From: Mycobacterium sp. NS-7484
Lineage (GTDB): Bacteria; Actinomycetota; Actinomycetes; Mycobacteriales; Mycobacteriaceae
Length of the DNA stretch: 46,418 nucleotides
Reading direction: 5' to 3'
Assembly (NCBI RefSeq): GCF_001953975.1
Contig: NZ_MBEJ01000111.1
Coordinates: 1-46,418, forward strand
Within the stretch, counting starts at the first letter, position 1; the number at the start of each line of letters is the position of its first letter. Of the stretch, positions 46,354 through 46,418 are shown piece by piece. The position numbers and the translations under genes are program-made. The notes under the pieces were generated by a model. The model was not told where the DNA came from, made no database searches, and saw only the letters and a list, made by a program, of their open reading frames with translations.

Positions 46354-46418
46354 CGATCGAACTCGGCGAACGTCGCGGTGGTTCCGTCGTCGGCGATGAC
46401 GGCCGCGCGCCGTGGTGC
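46087..46418. repeat. 77-bp inverted repeat reaching the window end
   Basis: 46342-46418 is the exact reverse complement of 46087-46163, separated by 178 bases. CCGCGG, itself a palindrome, lies at the junction (46342-46347), as expected for a fold-back through microhomology. The duplicated stretch is codon-rich gene sequence and not an insertion element. A chimeric read or contig-end artefact is the simplest explanation. Confidence 0.85.

Noticed and set aside
46087..46418. Insertion-sequence terminal inverted repeats
   Set aside because: The arms are internal coding sequence, there is no transposase, no target duplication, and the right arm stops at the window edge.

Overview
The window looks like a chromosomal segment of a GC-rich, probably fast-growing mycobacterium (Mycolicibacterium type). 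The basis is the gene order, read from memory of the M. tuberculosis map: from about 0.1 to 28 kb it follows, with gaps and insertions, the block from Rv1842c/Rv1841c through glcB, the Rv1836c type, gcvB, the Rv1830, Rv1829 and Rv1828 types, garA, gcvH, the Rv1825 to Rv1823 types, pgsA2, secA2, Rv1819c, and the Rv1817, Rv1815 and Rv1814 types. GTG starts, TANNNT -10 boxes, 4-bp ATGA/GTGA overlaps and candidate leaderless starts also fit. I saw no tRNA, rRNA, CRISPR array, transposase or prophage gene.

Layout. 0.1-3.4 kb (+): two CNNM/CorC-like membrane proteins and a conserved protein, coupled by 8-bp overlaps. 3.5-7.9 kb (+): malate synthase G and a solute-binding/VWA membrane protein. 7.9-8.1 kb: a repeat-rich convergent gap with an 18-bp tandem repeat, an 18-bp-arm palindrome and a 15-bp direct repeat. 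8.1-19.7 kb (-): secA2, pgsA2, DUF881, sbp, DUF881, gcvH, garA, MerR-type regulator, BFN-domain protein, MerR-type regulator, then gcvP behind a tandem glycine riboswitch. 19.8-23.7 kb (+): two tandem BacA/Rv1819c-like ABC transporters. 23.6-25.7 kb (-): a VOC protein and a KstD-like flavoprotein behind a KstR-type operator. 25.7-30 kb (-): secreted S1-like protease, B-lectin/LysM protein, sterol-desaturase-like protein, type-B carboxylesterase. 30-34.1 kb: a paired SMR exporter, an MFS transporter and malQ. 34.2-41.1 kb: mostly accessory mycobacterial genes, including a ferritin-like diiron protein coupled to a 2Fe-2S flavoreductase, a Nudix hydrolase, an SGNH hydrolase, NTF2-like and other conserved proteins and three small secreted proteins. 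41.1-46.4 kb: FadD, then an SDR-P450-SRPBCC operon divergent from a TetR regulator and a second acyl-CoA synthetase.

How the genes work together. The first half joins C2 metabolism (glycine cleavage with its riboswitch, glyoxylate use by GlcB, GarA control of the 2-oxoglutarate/glutamate branch) to envelope and export functions (PgsA2, SecA2, DUF881 proteins). The second half is richer in lipid, steroid and xenobiotic functions: KstR-linked flavoprotein, sterol-desaturase-like protein, esterase, P450, mycofactocin-type SDR, FadD enzymes, NTF2 and SRPBCC folds.

The last 77 bases (46342-46418) are an exact reverse complement of 46087-46163 and cut the last gene short. This most likely is a fold-back assembly or library artefact at a contig end and not biology. 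The best biological leads are the KstR-type promoter at 25.65 kb, the palindrome plus leaderless 13-codon ORF before tetR at 45.4 kb, the diiron protein/reductase pair at 34.7-36.7 kb and the duplicated BacA-like transporter.
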